Shown piece after piece: positions 34,214 through 43,583 of a stretch of DNA of 64,000 bases. The notes below the pieces were generated by a model. The model did not search any database and had not been told where the DNA came from. It was given only the letters and a program-made list of their open reading frames with translations. The translations under genes were made by a program, and so were the position numbers. The DNA is from Frankia sp. RB7 (GTDB lineage Bacteria; Pseudomonadota; Alphaproteobacteria; Rhizobiales; Xanthobacteraceae), in the NCBI GenBank assembly GCA_030403585.1, contig JAUEPE010000031.1, positions 1 through 64,000 of the forward strand, read 5' to 3'. Within the stretch, counting starts at the first letter, position 1. Every line of letters begins with the position of its first letter.

Positions 34214-34642
34214 CTAGCCAGCATTGGCCTTCACCCCCGCGGCCTCGATGCCGGCGACGGCGCAGGCTTCGTCATTGTCGGAGGTGTCGCCCGAAATGCC
34301 GACGGCGCCGAGCAGCATTGTGCCGTCCATGATCAGCACGCCGCCGGGGACCGGCACCAGCGCGCCTTTTGCAATCGTGTTCACGGCGTCGATGAAATAG
34401 GGCTGCTCCTGCGCCCGCTGAAACAGCGCGCGCGAGCCCAGGCCCAGGGCGAGCGCGCCATAAGCCTTGCCGTGGGCGATCTCGGCGCGCATCAGGCTGG
34501 TGCCATCCTGCGCGGCTGCGATCTTGAGCACGCCGCGCGCGTCCAGGACGGTGACGACCAGCGGCTTGAGCTTCAATTCGGCCGCCTTCGCGAATGCGGC
34601 GTCGAGGATCTTTCGGGCGGTGTCGAGCGTGAGGTCAGCCAT
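34214..34642 (-). CDS. GlcG/HbpS-family protein
   Basis: This 142-residue protein is a typical GlcG/HbpS single domain (TLDTARKILDAAFAKAAEL; PLVVTVLDARGVLK; the C-terminal VGISGDTSDNDEACAVAGI). Family members bind haem or small ligands and are often next to glycolate oxidase genes, as here. Its start overlaps the stop of the FAD/Fe-S dehydrogenase gene upstream (34635-34642), so translation is coupled. Confidence 0.88.
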   Translation of the reverse strand: MADLTLDTARKILDAAFAKAAELKLKPLVVTVLDARGVLKIAAAQDGTSLMRAEIAHGKAYGALALGLGSRALFQRAQEQPYFIDAVNTIAKGALVPVPGGVLIMDGTMLLGAVGISGDTSDNDEACAVAGIEAAGVKANAG

Positions 34643-37600
34643 GGCTGGGTTCCTTTATAGCGGTTGAAGTGGGGTTGGTCTTGGCGCGGTCGAGGCTCAT
34701 CGCCAGCACGCGGGCGACGTGAAGCGCTTCGCGCTGTGCGCCGTCGTGGATCTGGTGGCGGCAGGAGGTGCCGTCGGCGACGATCAGCGTCGCCTGACCA
34801 GCCTTCCGCACGGCGGGCAACAGCGACAGCTCGGCCATCTCGATCGAGGCATCGTAGGTGTCGGCGCCGTAGCCGAACGCGCCGGCCATGCCGCAGCAGC
34901 TGGACTCGATGGTCTTGACCTCAAGGCCGGGGACGAGCCGCAGCACCTGCTCGACCGGCTTGAAGGCGCCGAAGGATTTTTGATGGCAATGGCCGTGGAC
35001 GACGGCTTTGTTGGCGACGGTGCCGAGCGGCAGTTGCAGCCGGCCGGCCTCGGCCTCGCGCACCAGGAATTCCTCAAAGGTCAGCGCGTGGGCGCCGACT
35101 GCCTTGGCGTCTTTGTCCTTGCGCAGCGAAGCGAGCTCGTCGCGGAGCGTCAAGAGGCAGCTCGGCTCGAGGCCTATGATCGGCACGCCACGCGCGGCAA
35201 ACGGCGCGAAGGCGGCGACCAGCCGGTCGAGTTCGGACCTGGCTTCATCGACGAGGCCGGCGGACATGAACGTGCGGCCGCAGCAGAGCGGGCGGCTACC
35301 GCTCGCAGGCTTGGGCATATGGACGCGATAGCCGCCGGCCGCGAGCACACGTAGTGCGGCCTCGAGATTCTCGCGCTCGTAGATACGATTAAAAGTGTCG
35401 GCGAACAGAACGACCTCGCGGCCGGTCTCCGGACCGAGGCTATCAGCCGGCGGCACAAAGACATCGCTGCGGAAGGCGGGTAGCGCCCGGCGTGCGCTGA
35501 TGCCGGCGATGCGCTCGAACAGTTTTCGCAGCAGCGGGCTGTGGTTGCGCAAATTCGCCAGCGGCGCGAAACGTGACGCGAGGCCGGCATAGCGCGGGAG
35601 GTAGCCGACCAGGCGATCGCGCAGCGTCAGGCCATGGCTCGCGACGCGCGCGGCCAGCACCTCGATCTTCATTTTGGCCATGTCGACGCCGGTCGGGCAT
35701 TCGTGGCGGCAGGCCTTGCAGGAGACGCAGAGTTTGAGCGTCTCCATCATCTCGTCGGATGCGAGCGCATCAGGGCCGAGCTGGCCGGAGATCGCGAGCC
35801 GCAGCGTGTTGGCGCGCCCTCGCGTGACGTCCTTCTCGTTGCGCGTGGCGCGATAGGACGGGCACATCACGCCGCCCTCGAGCTTGCGGCAGGCGCCGTT
35901 GTTGTTGCACATCTCGACCGCGCCCTGAAAACCGCCGCCGGCGCCGGGATAAGCGGACCAGTCGAGCTTTGTCTTGATCTCAGCGACGCGATAGTCGGGC
36001 TTGAAGCGGAACAGCGAACGGTCGTCCATCCTGGGCGCGTCGACGATCTTGCCGGGATTGAGCGTGCCGTCGGGATCGAAGCGGTGCTTCACCTCCCTGA
36101 AGTCGGCGACGATGCGCTCGCCGAACATGGTCTCGTGGAACTCGGAGCGCACCAGGCCGTCGCCATGTTCGCCGGAATGCGAGCCCTTGTATTCGCGCAC
36201 CAGCGCGAAGGCTTCCTCGGCGATGGCGCGCATCGCCTTGACGTCCTTTTCCAACTTCAAATTCAGCACGGGCCGCACATGCAGGCAGCCTTCGGAGGCG
36301 TGCGCGTACATCGTGCCGTTGGTGCCGTGCCTAGAAAATACCTCGTTTAGCCGCGCCGTGTAGTCGGCGAGATGCGGCAGCGGCACGGCGCAGTCCTCGA
36401 CGAAGGAGACGGGCTTGCCCTCCTGCTTCATCGACATCATGACGTTGAGGCCCGCGGCACGGAAATCGGCGATGCCGCTCTGCAAGGCGGGCTCGGTGAT
36501 CTCGACCACGCCACCCCATTTGCGTGTGTCGTTGGTCCATCCGAAGCCCAGATCGCCCATCAGCTCGCCAAGTCGCTTCAGGCGCAACAAATTGTCGGCA
36601 TGGTCTTCCTCCGCGAACTCGACGACCAGCACGGCATCCGGATCGCCCTTGATCGCCGCATTGATGATCGGCTTGAACATCGCGATATCGCGGCCGAGTG
36701 CGAGCATGGTGCGGTCGACCAGCTCGACCGCGATCGGCTTCAGCTTGACCAGATGCTGGGCCGCGTCCATCGCCTCGTAGAAACTGCCGAAATGGCAGAT
36801 TCCGAGCGCCTTGTTGCGGATCACAGGCCACAGCTTCAACTCGACCTTGGTGGTGAAGGCGAGCGTGCCTTCCGAACCGACGAGCAGATGCGCCATGTTG
36901 TTGCGCGCATTGCGAGGCACCAGCGCATCGAGATTGTAGCCACCGACGCGGCGTTGCACTTGTGGAAAGCGCGCCGCGATCTCGTCGGCCTCGCGCGCGC
37001 CGAGATCGAGCATGTCGCGGAACAGCGCGCGCATGCTGTCGCCGGCATCGAGATCGGAGAGATCGCGCGAGATTTCGCCAAAACGGCTCAGCGTGCCGTC
37101 GGCGAGGGAAGCCTCCATCGACAGCGTGTTGTCGCGCATCGTGCCGTAACGAAGCGAGCGGCCGCCGCAGGAATTGTTGCCGGCCATGCCGCCGATGGTG
37201 GCGCGAGACGCCGTGGAGACGTCGACCGGAAACCAGAGGCCGTGCTTTTTGAGCTGGCGGTTGAGGTCGTCCAGCACGATGCCAGGCTCGACCACGCAGG
37301 TCCGGCCCTCGACGTCGAGCGACAGGATGCGGTTGAGATGCTTTGAAAGATCGACGACGAGGCCGTCATTGACGGTCTGGCCGCATTGCGAGGTGCCGCC
37401 GCCGCGCGGGGTGACCTTCACGCCTTCGTCGCGGGCAATCGCCAGGGCCCGGAGCGCCTCGTCCATGGTTTTGGGCACGACCACGCCGGACGGCATGATC
37501 TGGTAGAACGAGGCATCCGTGGCGTAGCGGCCGCGGCTGAAGCCGTCGAACAGGACGTCGCCCGTAATCTCCCGGGACAAACGTGCCGCCAAGCCGTCCA

Positions 37601-37643
37601 TTTTAGCCGATTCTTGTGATTTTCCGGCCACTTCAGCCGCCAT
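34635..37643 (-). CDS. Fused FAD-linked 2-hydroxyacid dehydrogenase and Fe-S (GlcD-GlcF-like) protein
   Basis: This 1002-residue protein has an N-terminal FAD-binding PCMH domain (GVKVTPRGGGTSQCGQTVND), an FAD-oxidase C domain (about 270-560), cysteine clusters for two Fe-S centres (CNNNGACRKLEGGVMCPS and CVSCKACRHECPTGVDMAKM) and C-terminal CCG motifs (CCGRTF, SSCCGMAGAFGYG). Such fusions oxidise D-lactate, glycolate or D-2-hydroxyglutarate and pass electrons to quinone. ATG 37643 removes an unconserved upstream extension. It overlaps the GlcG-like gene and is divergent from a serine-glyoxylate-type aminotransferase, suggesting glycolate or a related 2-hydroxyacid as substrate (inference). 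Confidence 0.88.
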   Translation of the reverse strand: MAAEVAGKSQESAKMDGLAARLSREITGDVLFDGFSRGRYATDASFYQIMPSGVVVPKTMDEALRALAIARDEGVKVTPRGGGTSQCGQTVNDGLVVDLSKHLNRILSLDVEGRTCVVEPGIVLDDLNRQLKKHGLWFPVDVSTASRATIGGMAGNNSCGGRSLRYGTMRDNTLSMEASLADGTLSRFGEISRDLSDLDAGDSMRALFRDMLDLGAREADEIAARFPQVQRRVGGYNLDALVPRNARNNMAHLLVGSEGTLAFTTKVELKLWPVIRNKALGICHFGSFYEAMDAAQHLVKLKPIAVELVDRTMLALGRDIAMFKPIINAAIKGDPDAVLVVEFAEEDHADNLLRLKRLGELMGDLGFGWTNDTRKWGGVVEITEPALQSGIADFRAAGLNVMMSMKQEGKPVSFVEDCAVPLPHLADYTARLNEVFSRHGTNGTMYAHASEGCLHVRPVLNLKLEKDVKAMRAIAEEAFALVREYKGSHSGEHGDGLVRSEFHETMFGERIVADFREVKHRFDPDGTLNPGKIVDAPRMDDRSLFRFKPDYRVAEIKTKLDWSAYPGAGGGFQGAVEMCNNNGACRKLEGGVMCPSYRATRNEKDVTRGRANTLRLAISGQLGPDALASDEMMETLKLCVSCKACRHECPTGVDMAKMKIEVLAARVASHGLTLRDRLVGYLPRYAGLASRFAPLANLRNHSPLLRKLFERIAGISARRALPAFRSDVFVPPADSLGPETGREVVLFADTFNRIYERENLEAALRVLAAGGYRVHMPKPASGSRPLCCGRTFMSAGLVDEARSELDRLVAAFAPFAARGVPIIGLEPSCLLTLRDELASLRKDKDAKAVGAHALTFEEFLVREAEAGRLQLPLGTVANKAVVHGHCHQKSFGAFKPVEQVLRLVPGLEVKTIESSCCGMAGAFGYGADTYDASIEMAELSLLPAVRKAGQATLIVADGTSCRHQIHDGAQREALHVARVLAMSLDRAKTNPTSTAIKEPSHG

Positions 37644-37849
37644 GGTCTGCTCTCGCCTGTTCCCAGCCCCCGTCTTGCCTAGCGTCGCGCCTGTTGGCAA
37701 GGCGAGCCTTGCTTCTTGTGCATTGACGGACCCCACCGTGCGAGGGACAAGCCCGGTGAATAATGATATGCGAGCGGCTTGCCGCCGCCTCAAGCTGCAG
37801 GCCGACAGACGCAAAGCCAAGACAGGCTCAAAGACCGGGAAGGACGCCG

Positions 37850-39049
37850 ATGACCGTGCATACTGGAAGGCATTTCTTACAGATTCCAGGACCGACCAAC
37901 GTGCCCGACCGCGTGCTGCGGGCGATGGACATGCCGACGCTGGACCATCGCGGTGCGGAATTCGCGGAGCTCGGTTTCGCAGTCCTGGCTTCGATGCAGC
38001 GGGTGTTCCGCACCAAGCAGCCCGTGATCATCTTCCCCTCGTCCGGTACAGGCGCCTGGGAAGCGGCGATGGTCAACGTTTTCGCCCCCGGCGACAAGGT
38101 TTTGATGTGCGAGACCGGCCAGTTCGCCGTGCTGTGGCGCGGCATCGCCGAAAAATTCAAGATCGACGTCGACTTCATCCCGAGCGACTGGCGCCATGGC
38201 GCCGACCTTGCCGAGATCGAGAAGCGCCTTAGCGCCGACAAGCAGCATGCGATCAAGGCGGTCTGCGTGGTCCACAACGAGACCTCGACCGGCTGTGTCA
38301 CACCGCCGCTCGACGTGCGCAAGCTGCTCGACCGCATCAAGCATCCGGCGCTGCTGATGGTCGACACCATTTCCGGCCTCGGTTCGATGGAATACGAGCA
38401 TGACGCCTGGGGTATCGACGTCTCAGTCGCGGGTTCCCAGAAGGGCCTGATGCTGCCGCCGGGTCTCAGCTTCAATGCCGTCTCGGAGAAGGCGCTCGCG
38501 GTGGCGAAGGCCAACCCCAGCATGCGCTCTTATTGGGACTGGCAGGAGGTGATCAGCTTCAACAAGCTCGGAACTTTCCCTTATACGCCCGCCACCAATC
38601 TGCTCTACGGCCTGCGCGAAGCCGTCAAGATGCTGGAAGAGGAAGGGCTGGAGAACGTCTGGTCCCGCCACAAGCGCCACAGCGCGGCGACGCGCGCTGC
38701 AGCCAAGGTGTGGGGCCTGGAGACGCAGTGCGTCGATCCAGCCGCGCATTCGCCGGCGCTGACCGGTGTGCGGGTGCCTGACGGCCACGACGCCGATGCC
38801 TTCCGCAAGGTGGTGCTGGAGAACTTCGACATGTCGCTCGGCACCGGCCTCAACAAGGTCAAGGGCAAGGTGTTCCGCATCGGCCATATCGGTCATTTCA
38901 ACGATCTGATGCTGATGGGCACGCTCGCCGGCGTCGAGATGGGTCTGGATCTTGCAAAGATTCCGCACCGGAGCGGCGGCGTGCTGGCGGCGATGGACGT
39001 CCTGAAGGGACGCGAAGTGGTGCCGATGGCCAAAGCCCAGGTCGCTTAG
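37850..39049 (+). CDS. Serine-glyoxylate / alanine-glyoxylate-type aminotransferase
   Basis: This 399-residue class V PLP aminotransferase has the opening HFLQIPGPTNVPDRVLRAMD and lysine K198 in VAGSQKGLMLPPGL as the PLP-binding residue. The length and motifs match bacterial serine-glyoxylate aminotransferases, which turn glyoxylate and serine into glycine and hydroxypyruvate. GGAAGGA lies 6 bases before ATG 37850. It is divergent from the 2-hydroxyacid dehydrogenase fusion, which could supply glyoxylate. Confidence 0.88.
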   Translation: MTVHTGRHFLQIPGPTNVPDRVLRAMDMPTLDHRGAEFAELGFAVLASMQRVFRTKQPVIIFPSSGTGAWEAAMVNVFAPGDKVLMCETGQFAVLWRGIAEKFKIDVDFIPSDWRHGADLAEIEKRLSADKQHAIKAVCVVHNETSTGCVTPPLDVRKLLDRIKHPALLMVDTISGLGSMEYEHDAWGIDVSVAGSQKGLMLPPGLSFNAVSEKALAVAKANPSMRSYWDWQEVISFNKLGTFPYTPATNLLYGLREAVKMLEEEGLENVWSRHKRHSAATRAAAKVWGLETQCVDPAAHSPALTGVRVPDGHDADAFRKVVLENFDMSLGTGLNKVKGKVFRIGHIGHFNDLMLMGTLAGVEMGLDLAKIPHRSGGVLAAMDVLKGREVVPMAKAQVA

Positions 39050-39090
39050 GGGCTCAGGTGGCTTGATCTAACTTGGAAAGTGAGCGCGTG

Positions 39091-39888
39091 ATGAACGCAC
39101 CGACGACGACCAACGAAGACCTGCTCTACTCCGTCACGGACGGCATCGCGCGGATCACCTTCAACCGCCCTCAGGCGCGCAACGCCATGACCTTCGCCAT
39201 GTATGACCGCATGGCGGAGATCTGCCTGGAGATCAACGCCGACCGTTCGATCAAGGCACTGATCTTGACCGGCACTGGCGACAAGGCGTTTGCCTCGGGC
39301 ACCGACATCTCGCAATTCCGCGCGTTCAAGACCCCGCAGGACGCGCTCGACTATGAATCTCGCATCGATCGCGTGCTGGGCACGCTCGAAATGGTCCGCG
39401 TGCCGGTGATCGCGGCCATCGCGGGCGCCTGCACCGGCGGTGGCGCCGGCATCGCCGCCTGCTGCGATCTCCGTATCGGTACCGAGACCACGCGTATGGG
39501 ATTCCCGATCGCACGCACGCTCGGCAATTGCCTGTCGATGTCCAACATCAGCCGCATCGTCGCGCTGGTTGGACCTGCCCGCACCAAGGACATGATCTTT
39601 AGGGCGCGGCTGGTCGAGGCGCAGGAAGCGCTGTCGCTCGGCCTGCTCACCGAAATCGTGCCCGATGTCGAGACGCTGCAGCGTCGCGCCGATGAGATGG
39701 CAAAGCTGGTCGCAGGTCACGCGCCGCTCACGATGGAAACGGCCAAGGAGGCGGTACGACGAATCCGTCCAACGCTGTCGCGCGAGGAGGGCCAGGACCT
39801 GATCCTCAAGGCCTATATGAGCGAAGATTTTCGCGAGGGCATGGACGCATTCCTGAACAAGCGCACGCCGAACTGGAAGGGCAAGTAG
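39091..39888 (+). CDS. Crotonase-fold protein lacking both hydratase glutamates
   Basis: This 265-residue enoyl-CoA hydratase/isomerase-family protein has the fold motifs (GTDISQFRAF; IAGACTGGGAGIAACCDLRI). However, the first catalytic Glu is Gly (GGAGI) and the second position is Ile (GFPIARTLG instead of PE). It therefore should not work as a classical hydratase and may be an isomerase, lyase or thioesterase on a CoA substrate. ATG 39091 is chosen after GGAAAG. It follows the aminotransferase by 41 bp. Confidence 0.82.
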   Translation: MNAPTTTNEDLLYSVTDGIARITFNRPQARNAMTFAMYDRMAEICLEINADRSIKALILTGTGDKAFASGTDISQFRAFKTPQDALDYESRIDRVLGTLEMVRVPVIAAIAGACTGGGAGIAACCDLRIGTETTRMGFPIARTLGNCLSMSNISRIVALVGPARTKDMIFRARLVEAQEALSLGLLTEIVPDVETLQRRADEMAKLVAGHAPLTMETAKEAVRRIRPTLSREEGQDLILKAYMSEDFREGMDAFLNKRTPNWKGK

Positions 39889-39936
39889 CGCGCGCTTCGT
39901 CAGCCGAAAGTCATATGCGGCAGAATGTCCGCCTGC

Positions 39937-39965
39937 TTGAATTGGCGATTTTTAATCCGCACAAT
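39937..39965 (+). promoter_or_regulatory. Candidate promoter of the tctCBA operon
   Basis: TTGAAT and CACAAT are separated by 17 bases, about 55 bp before the tctC start. The match to the sigma-70 consensus is moderate. Confidence 0.3.
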
Positions 39966-40020
39966 GCGTCGATCAATTTCCCGGCGTCACAAAGCCAATA
40001 AGAACCAGGGGACGAAACTC

Positions 40021-41007
40021 GTGCGAATTCCAGTGAAAGCCGTCGGGGCTACGATGGCCTTGTTGTTGAGCGCGCCAGCCTTTGCTGGCTGGGAGCCCGC
40101 CAAGCCGGTCGAGATCGTGGTGGCCGCGGGCGCGGGCGGCGCTTCCGACCAGATGGCGCGGATGATGCAGGCCGCGATCCAGAAGAACAATCTGATGAAG
40201 CAGCCGATAGTGGTCTCGCTCAAGGGCGGCGCGTCGGGTGCGGAAGCGCTGATGTACATGAAGTCCGGCGAGGGCGATCCGAACAAGGTGCTGATCGCCT
40301 ATTCGCTGATCTACATGCTGCCGCTGTCGGCCAAGATCCCGTTCAACTGGCGCGAGCTGACGCCGGTCTCGGTGATCGCGCTCGACCAGTTCGTGCTGTG
40401 GGACAACAGCGCCGGCCCCAAGACGGTAAAGGAATTCGTCGCCGCCGCGAAGGCGGCGAGCGCCCCGTTCAAGATGGGCGGCACCGGCTCCAAGCGCGAG
40501 GATCACGTGCTGACCGTCTTCCTCGAGCAGAAGACCGGCGCGAAATTCTCCTATCTGCCCTACAAATCCGGCGGCGAGGCCGCGACCCAGCTCGTCGGCA
40601 ACCACACCGAGTCCAACGTCAATAACCCGTCCGAAAATCTCGAAGTCTGGCGCGCCGGCCAGGTGCGTCCGCTCTGCGTGTTCGACAAGGAGCGCATTGC
40701 CTACACCAGCAAGGTGACCGACACGCAGTCCTGGGCCGACATCCCGACCTGCAAGGAGGAGGGCGTCGACGTCCAGTATTTGATGCTGCGCGCGATGTTC
40801 CTGCCCGGCAAGGTCACGCCGGAGCAGCAAGCATTCTATGTCGAGCTGTTCCACAAGGTGACGCAGACCGCCGAATACAAGGACTACATGGAAAAACAGG
40901 CCTTGAAGCCGATCTTCCTCACCGGCAAGGACATGGTGCAATTCCTCGAGGAGGACGATGCCACCAACAAATCGCTGATGACGGAAGCCGGATTCGTCGC
41001 GAAGTAA
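40021..41007 (+). CDS. tctC: Tripartite tricarboxylate transporter binding protein
   Basis: This 328-residue Bug/TctC protein starts at GTG 40021 (AGGGG nine bases upstream), which puts the signal peptide (RIPVKAVGATMALLLSAPAF) at the N-terminus. The mature protein begins WEPAKPVEIVVAAGAGGASD. It is followed by tctB and tctA, so it is part of a full transporter for a carboxylic acid. Confidence 0.9.
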   Translation: MRIPVKAVGATMALLLSAPAFAGWEPAKPVEIVVAAGAGGASDQMARMMQAAIQKNNLMKQPIVVSLKGGASGAEALMYMKSGEGDPNKVLIAYSLIYMLPLSAKIPFNWRELTPVSVIALDQFVLWDNSAGPKTVKEFVAAAKAASAPFKMGGTGSKREDHVLTVFLEQKTGAKFSYLPYKSGGEAATQLVGNHTESNVNNPSENLEVWRAGQVRPLCVFDKERIAYTSKVTDTQSWADIPTCKEEGVDVQYLMLRAMFLPGKVTPEQQAFYVELFHKVTQTAEYKDYMEKQALKPIFLTGKDMVQFLEEDDATNKSLMTEAGFVAK

Positions 41008-41077
41008 CTGCTCTTCTCCCTCGCTCCGCTCTCGCGGGGAGTGGAAGAATTGACCGCACTCCGTCGTTTAAGAGAGC

Positions 41078-41620
41078 ATGTCCCAAACCGATCTTGAAAT
41101 CGTCGTCGACGATCCGACCGCGCCTGAGGAAAATTCTCCCTCCGTTACCAGTTCGGGCACGGTCGAAATCATCGTCTGCCTGCTGCTGCTCGCGCTGGCC
41201 GCAATCCTCGGCTACGACAATTGGCGCACCGGGGCCTCCTGGGATTCGACCGGGCCTGAGGCCGGCTATTTTCCGTTCTATCTCTCCATTGTTCTTGCCG
41301 GCGGCAGCCTCTACGGCCTGATCGCCGCACTCGTCGCGCGCCGCGGGGCCGCCGAGACCTTCGTCACGCGCGCGCAGGCGCGCCGGGTGATGGCGATGTT
41401 CGTGCCGACGCTTTTGTTTTGCCTGGCGACGCAGTTCCTCGGCCTCTATGTTGCGAGCTTCCTGCTGATCGCGGGCTTCATGCGGGCGATCGGCAAGATC
41501 GCGTTGTGGAAGTCGCTGCTCACGGCCTTCCTGTTCACGGCGATCATGTTCGTCACGTTCGACATCGCCTTCGACGTCATCATGCCGAAGGGGCCGCTTG
41601 AAGCGGCCTTCGGCTACTAG
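41078..41620 (+). CDS. tctB: Tripartite tricarboxylate transporter small membrane subunit
   Basis: This 180-residue TctB protein has four hydrophobic segments (VEIIVCLLLLALAAILGYDN; YFPFYLSIVLAGGSLYGLIA; VMAMFVPTLLFCLATQFLGL; LTAFLFTAIMFVTFDIAFDV). The motif GPEAGYFPFYLS is typical of TctB. It lies between tctC and tctA with an 11-bp gap to the latter. Confidence 0.88.
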   Translation: MSQTDLEIVVDDPTAPEENSPSVTSSGTVEIIVCLLLLALAAILGYDNWRTGASWDSTGPEAGYFPFYLSIVLAGGSLYGLIAALVARRGAAETFVTRAQARRVMAMFVPTLLFCLATQFLGLYVASFLLIAGFMRAIGKIALWKSLLTAFLFTAIMFVTFDIAFDVIMPKGPLEAAFGY

Positions 41621-41631
41621 GCGGACCCGCG

Positions 41632-43119
41632 ATGGAAGCTTTCGGTCTCCTGCTTCACGGCTTCGCCGTCCTGTTGACGTGGAAGACGCTCGCGTTGATG
41701 ATGGTTGGGCTTGTGCTCGGCATCTTCGTCGGCGTGCTCCCCGGGCTCGGCGGCCCCAACGGCGTCGCGATCCTTTTGCCGCTCACCTTCACGATGGATC
41801 CGACCTCGGCGATCGTGATGCTGTCCTGCATTTACTGGGGCGCGCTGTTCGGCGGCGCGATCACCTCGATCCTGTTCAACATCCCCGGTGAAGCCTGGTC
41901 GGTCGCGACCACCTTTGACGGCTATCCGATGGCGCAGCAGGGCAAGGCGGCCGAGGCGCTGACAGCGGCGTTCACGTCGTCCTTCATCGGCTCGCTAGTC
42001 GCGGTGCTGCTCATCACCTTCCTGGCGCCGATGATTTCGTCCTTTGCGTTGAAGTTCGGCCCGCCCGAGTTCTTCGCTGTGTATCTGCTGACCTTCTGCT
42101 CATTCGTCGGTCTCGGGCGCGAGGCCAAGCACAAGACGGTCATCTCGATGTCGCTGGGGCTGTTGCTCGCCGGCGTCGGCATGGATACGGTGTCGGGCCA
42201 GCTGCGCATGACGTTCGGCTCGTCCGAGCTGTTGCGCGGCATCAACTTCCTCGTCGCGGTCATCGGCCTGTTCGGCATCAGCGAGATCCTGCTGACGATG
42301 GAGGAGCGGCTGGCGCTCCGCGGCCACGCGGCGAGCATTTCGCTGCGCGTGGTGCTGAGCGTGTGGAAGGACCTGCCGAAATACTGGGTGACGCTGCTGC
42401 GCTCCTCTTTCATCGGCTGCTGGCTCGGCATCACGCCGGGCGGCGCGATCGCGGCGTCCTTCATGGGCTACAATCTCGCCAAGCGCTTCTCCAAGGATCC
42501 GGAAAGTTTTGGCAAGGGTCGCATCGAGGGCGTGTTCGCGCCGGAAACTGCGGCGCATGCCTCCGGCACCGCGGCGTTGCTGCCGATGCTGGCGCTCGGC
42601 ATTCCCGGCTCCGGCACGGCCGCGATCCTGCTCGGCGGGTTGATGGTGTGGGGACTCAATCCGGGACCGCTGCTGTTCGTCGAGCACAAGGATTTCGTCT
42701 GGGGCCTGATCGCCTCGATGTATCTCGGTAATGTCGTCGGCCTCGTGCTGGTGCTGACAACGGTGCCGATCTTCGCCTCGATTCTGCGCGTGCCGTTCGC
42801 GGCCGTTGCGCCGATGATCGTGGTATCCTGTGCGATCGGTGCCTATGCGATCCAGAATGCGATGTTCGACATCTGGCTGATGCTCGGCTTTGGTGTCGTC
42901 GGCTACGTCTTCAAGAAGATCGGCATTCCGCTGGCGCCGTTCACGCTGGCGCTTGTGCTTGGTAACCGCGCCGAGGACGCCTTCCGCCTGTCGATGATCG
43001 GATCCGGTGGCGACCTCAAAGTGTTCTGGTCGAACAGCCTGGTCGGGTCGATCACGACGTTGGCGATTGTCCTCTTATTTTGGCCGGCTATAGAAAAAGT
43101 CGCGCGAAGGATTTTGTGA
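41632..43119 (+). CDS. tctA: Tripartite tricarboxylate transporter large permease
   Basis: This 495-residue TctA protein has about 11-12 membrane segments and the hallmark motif GVLPGLGGPNGVAILLPLTF near residue 35, plus the second conserved region GITPGGAIAASFMGYNLAKR near residue 265. It uses the ion gradient to import a carboxylate delivered by TctC. It is the third gene of the operon. Confidence 0.92.
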   Translation: MEAFGLLLHGFAVLLTWKTLALMMVGLVLGIFVGVLPGLGGPNGVAILLPLTFTMDPTSAIVMLSCIYWGALFGGAITSILFNIPGEAWSVATTFDGYPMAQQGKAAEALTAAFTSSFIGSLVAVLLITFLAPMISSFALKFGPPEFFAVYLLTFCSFVGLGREAKHKTVISMSLGLLLAGVGMDTVSGQLRMTFGSSELLRGINFLVAVIGLFGISEILLTMEERLALRGHAASISLRVVLSVWKDLPKYWVTLLRSSFIGCWLGITPGGAIAASFMGYNLAKRFSKDPESFGKGRIEGVFAPETAAHASGTAALLPMLALGIPGSGTAAILLGGLMVWGLNPGPLLFVEHKDFVWGLIASMYLGNVVGLVLVLTTVPIFASILRVPFAAVAPMIVVSCAIGAYAIQNAMFDIWLMLGFGVVGYVFKKIGIPLAPFTLALVLGNRAEDAFRLSMIGSGGDLKVFWSNSLVGSITTLAIVLLFWPAIEKVARRIL

Positions 43120-43152
43120 ACTTGGCAATCCTCTGGCCAAAATGCCAAATGC

Positions 43153-43461
43153 TTATGTTGTTTTCCAGCACGCTGGAAAGGCTTCATGGCCTGTGACGCC
43201 TATCTTGACACCTGAATCTAAGAAGTCTCCCAAGACTGCTGCTATATTCGGCTTCCTAGGTTTCAAGTGACTGGGGAAACTCGTTCGTTCTGCGTCTGAA
43301 AGGTCTTGAACTAAATCGTACATTGGAACGCGCTCAGTATGCCAATGGGCTAATACATTTCCGCAATGACACTGGAATTCTCCGGACTCTCTTGCCGGAG
43401 CTTTTTTCACTGAGCGGCGGTAGATGCTGAGACATTGTGGGCAGATAACACAGTCATGCAT
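43153..43461 (-). CDS. Small hypothetical protein with a zinc-ribbon-like cysteine pattern
   Basis: This 102-residue protein has cysteines placed as CVICPQC near the N-terminus and CHCG about 25 residues later, which could bind one zinc ion. The rest is not recognised. It lies in a stretch with lower GC than its neighbours. No good ribosome site is seen, so it may be recently acquired or poorly expressed, or not a gene. The gap 43462-43583 has nothing clear. Confidence 0.42.
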   Translation of the reverse strand: MHDCVICPQCLSIYRRSVKKAPARESGEFQCHCGNVLAHWHTERVPMYDLVQDLSDAERTSFPSHLKPRKPNIAAVLGDFLDSGVKIGVTGHEAFPACWKTT

Positions 43462-43583
43462 GTTGCTTATACCAGTAATGGTATGTTGGCGCTGACGTTG
43501 TCTCTACACTACGCCGTCTCTGGTCTCTACCAAAAATCGTCGCAAGCGCGGTGCCAATGGTTTGGAGACCGCACGCGCGGCGC

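Noticed and set aside
41008-41060. Possible terminator between tctC and tctB
   Set aside because: Only a weak CTCCC/GGGAG pairing without a T-run, in the middle of an apparent operon.
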